Part shown: positions 62,296 to 64,000 of the stretch, in pieces
Position numbering within the stretch: position 1 is the first letter of the stretch
Layout: the number at the start of each line of letters is the position of its first letter
NCBI RefSeq assembly: GCF_004681965.1
Contig: NZ_SMLL01000006.1
Span: forward strand, 248,001-312,000
DNA: 64,000 nucleotides
DNA from: Ramlibacter rhizophilus
GTDB taxonomy: Bacteria > Pseudomonadota > Gammaproteobacteria > Burkholderiales > Burkholderiaceae_C
Reading direction: 5' to 3'
Translations under genes and position numbers: made by a program
Notes under the pieces: generated by a model
The model's database searches: none
The model's input: only the letters and a program-made list of their open reading frames with translations
What the model was told of the DNA's origin: nothing

Positions 62296-63693
62296 ATGAC
62301 CTTGCCCTCACCCGACCTCCTGCGCGCAGACACGCTGCTGCTCGAACCCGGACAACTGCTTCTGCCCGAGGGCCCGCAGCCGGACATGGCGGTGGTCGTC
62401 GCCCAGGGCCGCTTCACCTGCGTGGGGCCCAGGGAGCGCGTGCGCCAGCAGCATCCGCAGCTCACGCCCGTGCCGCTGCCCGACCGCCTGCTGATGCCGG
62501 GCCTGATCGACGCCCACACGCACCTCACCCAGGCGTTGGGCAAGTCGCTCGCCTTCGGCGAGCCGTCGGAGATCTTCCGCCGCATCTGGGTGCCCATGGA
62601 GCAGAGCCTGCGGCCGCGCGCGGCCTGGCTCAGCGCCAAGCTGGCGTCGCTGGAGGCACTGCGCGGCGGCTTCACGACGGTTGTCGACGCGGGCACCCGC
62701 TCCGAGGAGGGCCTGGACCAGATCGCTCAGGCCGTGCGCGAGGCGGGCATCCGCTGCGTGCTGGCGCTGACCTGCAATGACCTGGGGCACCCCGAGGGCG
62801 ACGCCGCGTTCGACACGCTCTCGCGGCGGGCCGCACAGCACCTCGCGCGCTTCGAGGACGACCCGCTGGTGCACCCGTCGGTGGCCGTCTCCATTCCCGA
62901 AGTCGCCACCGACCGCATGCTGCGGCACCTGGCCGGCCTGGCGCGCGAGTCCGGCCGCCTGTTCCAGACCCATGCCAACGAACACCTGGTGGCCGTGGAG
63001 CGCTCGCTGGTCGCGCGCGGGCTGCGGCCCATCGAGCTGCTGGCCGAATGCGGCGCCCTCAATGCCTGCACGCTGCTGGCCCACGCCACTCTGCTCACGC
63101 CCTCGGAGCTGGGCCTGCTGTGCGAGCACGGCGCCGCCGTGGCCTACAACCCCGTCGCCTCGCAGTGGAAGGGCAACGCCGTGCTGGACGCGCTGCAGCT
63201 GCACGAGCGCGGCGTTCCCTTCGCGCTCGGCACCGACGGCACGCGCTATGACGGCCTGCGCCTGATGGACGCGGCCGAGGCCACGCAGCGCATCGCCTAC
63301 GGCCTGGCGCGTGGCGATTCGTCCTGCGGCGGCGGCTGGATGTGGCTGGACCACGCCACCCACCGCGCGGCCGAAGCCTGCGGCCTCGCGCAGGTCACCG
63401 GCCGCATCGCCGAAGGACTGGCCGCGGACTTCCTCCTGCTGGACCTGGACGTGCCGGAAATGCAGCCGAGCTGGGATTTGAGCTGGGAGTTGGTGCGCCT
63501 GGCTGACCGCGGCCAGATCGACGCCGTCTTCGTGCAGGGCGCACTGCGCCTGTGGCGCGGCTGGCCGACCGACTGGGACGCCCGCGCGCTCATGGCCGAG
63601 GTGCGCGAGGTGGCGCGCGAGGACATCGCGCGCGCACCGATCCAGCGCGTGCACCGCACCGCCGACGTGCATCGCAGGCACGCAGGGGGATAG
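62296..63693 (+). CDS. Amidohydrolase of the ATZ/TRZ (chlorohydrolase/deaminase) family
   Basis: 465 residues. Metal-dependent amidohydrolase motifs: IDAHTHLTQALGK (HxH), FQTHANEHLVAV, LLAHATLLTP and FALGTDGTRYDGLRLMDAAE. These match the hydrolase branch that acts on C-N or C-Cl bonds of heterocycles, such as guanine deaminase, atrazine-type chlorohydrolases and related deaminases. The true substrate is unknown. A GTG at 62281 overlapping the TSUP stop (GTGA) is an alternative, coupled start. Controlled with the Bug gene by the GntR operator. Confidence 0.88.
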   Translation: MTLPSPDLLRADTLLLEPGQLLLPEGPQPDMAVVVAQGRFTCVGPRERVRQQHPQLTPVPLPDRLLMPGLIDAHTHLTQALGKSLAFGEPSEIFRRIWVPMEQSLRPRAAWLSAKLASLEALRGGFTTVVDAGTRSEEGLDQIAQAVREAGIRCVLALTCNDLGHPEGDAAFDTLSRRAAQHLARFEDDPLVHPSVAVSIPEVATDRMLRHLAGLARESGRLFQTHANEHLVAVERSLVARGLRPIELLAECGALNACTLLAHATLLTPSELGLLCEHGAAVAYNPVASQWKGNAVLDALQLHERGVPFALGTDGTRYDGLRLMDAAEATQRIAYGLARGDSSCGGGWMWLDHATHRAAEACGLAQVTGRIAEGLAADFLLLDLDVPEMQPSWDLSWELVRLADRGQIDAVFVQGALRLWRGWPTDWDARALMAEVREVAREDIARAPIQRVHRTADVHRRHAGG

Positions 63694-63723
63694 CATCCGC
63701 GGATGAGACAAAGACAAGAACAC

Positions 63724-64000
63724 ATGGACACCCTGGCCATCACGCTCGTGCTGGCCAGCTGCCTCTTCTGGGGCTTCCAGCAGATCCTCATCAAGGTCAC
63801 CGTGGCCGAGGTGCCGCCGCTGTGGCAGGCCGGGCTGCGGTTCATGGGGGCCACCGCGGTGCTGTGGGCCTGGTGCCTGTGGCGCCGCATTCCCCTGTTC
63901 GGCCGCGACGGCACGCTGGGGGCGGGCCTGCTCGCCGGGCTGCTCTTCGCCGGCGAGTTCACCTGCATCTACCTGGGCCTGCGCGACACCACCGCCTCGC
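63724..64000 (+). CDS. EamA/DMT family transporter (3'-truncated by window edge)
   Basis: 92 residues visible. MDTLAITLVLASCLFWGFQQ and the following helices (LWQAGLRFMGATAVLWAWCL, GLLAGLLFAGEFTCIYLGLR) are the first EamA repeat. An ATG at 63703 is also in frame. It follows the amidohydrolase by 30 bases and may belong to the same transcript, in which case it could move substrate or product of that pathway. Confidence 0.85.
   Translation, partial: MDTLAITLVLASCLFWGFQQILIKVTVAEVPPLWQAGLRFMGATAVLWAWCLWRRIPLFGRDGTLGAGLLAGLLFAGEFTCIYLGLRDTTAS

Overview
The window is a high-GC, densely coded bacterial chromosome segment. Gene content and order point to a betaproteobacterium of the Burkholderiales, most likely Comamonadaceae (Ramlibacter/Variovorax-like). 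The main pointers are the block mnmG-rsmG-lysE-parA-hydrolase-parB, a split metH behind an SAH riboswitch, a porin-glnK-amt operon, Bug-family solute receptors, and -10 elements of the TAAAAT/TACAAT type just before CG-rich starts. This placement is inference from the sequence, not a database match. I see no rRNA, tRNA, CRISPR array, insertion sequence, integrase or phage gene.

Layout. 1-9.6 kb: a truncated cardiolipin synthase with an EEP-family hydrolase, a PagL-like lipid A deacylase, a Spy/CpxP-like protein, pirin, and the copper genes copZ-cueR divergent from copA. They are followed by a hemerythrin-like protein, a glutathione transferase, a DUF4382 lipoprotein and a YkgJ-type Cys protein. 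9.9-15.5 kb: the chromosome-partition region mnmG-rsmG-lysE-parA-(hydrolase)-parB, with three parS-like sites lying inside mnmG and rsmG. 15.5-21.6 kb: alr, lplT, a DMT exporter, a CPBP membrane protease and panB-panC. 21.6-26 kb: glcF-glcE without glcD, an SMP-30 lactonase, a histidine-kinase-like orphan and a small unknown protein. 26-30.6 kb: porin-glnK-amt with a sigma-54-type promoter, and comM. 30.7-32.2 kb: an orphan pair, a SycD/LcrH-like TPR chaperone and a membrane protein. 32.2-41.9 kb: metH in two pieces around a 1262-residue hybrid sensor kinase, then recQ. 41.9-46 kb: a 467-residue orphan, DUF3297 and a tandem AAA+ ATPase. 46-50.2 kb: ilvA, a thioesterase, a 50-residue membrane peptide and pckG. 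50.2-57.6 kb: small membrane proteins, a LysR regulator, a phosphoesterase, UspA, TetR, a D-amino-acid dehydrogenase coupled to an HExxH membrane protein, an Asp-nucleophile alpha/beta hydrolase, and a flavin reductase with MarR. 57.6-64 kb: the glutathione formaldehyde pathway (fghA, frmA), then a GntR-controlled uptake/catabolic cluster (Bug receptor, TSUP permease, amidohydrolase) and a truncated DMT transporter.

How the parts work together. ParA, ParB and the parS sites form a chromosome segregation module. CopZ, CueR and CopA handle copper, and copA carries a perfect FNR-type box that recurs before the hemerythrin gene, linking both to low oxygen. GlnK, Amt and the porin form a nitrogen-limitation operon. 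The two MetH halves rebuild one cobalamin-dependent methionine synthase, with the second half under SAH control. FrmA and FghA oxidise formaldehyde to formate. Most of the window is core metabolism. The least explained pieces are the chaperone/membrane-protein pair at 30.7-32.2 kb, the 467-residue orphan at 41.9 kb, the tandem AAA+ protein and the histidine-kinase-like orphan at 24.9 kb.
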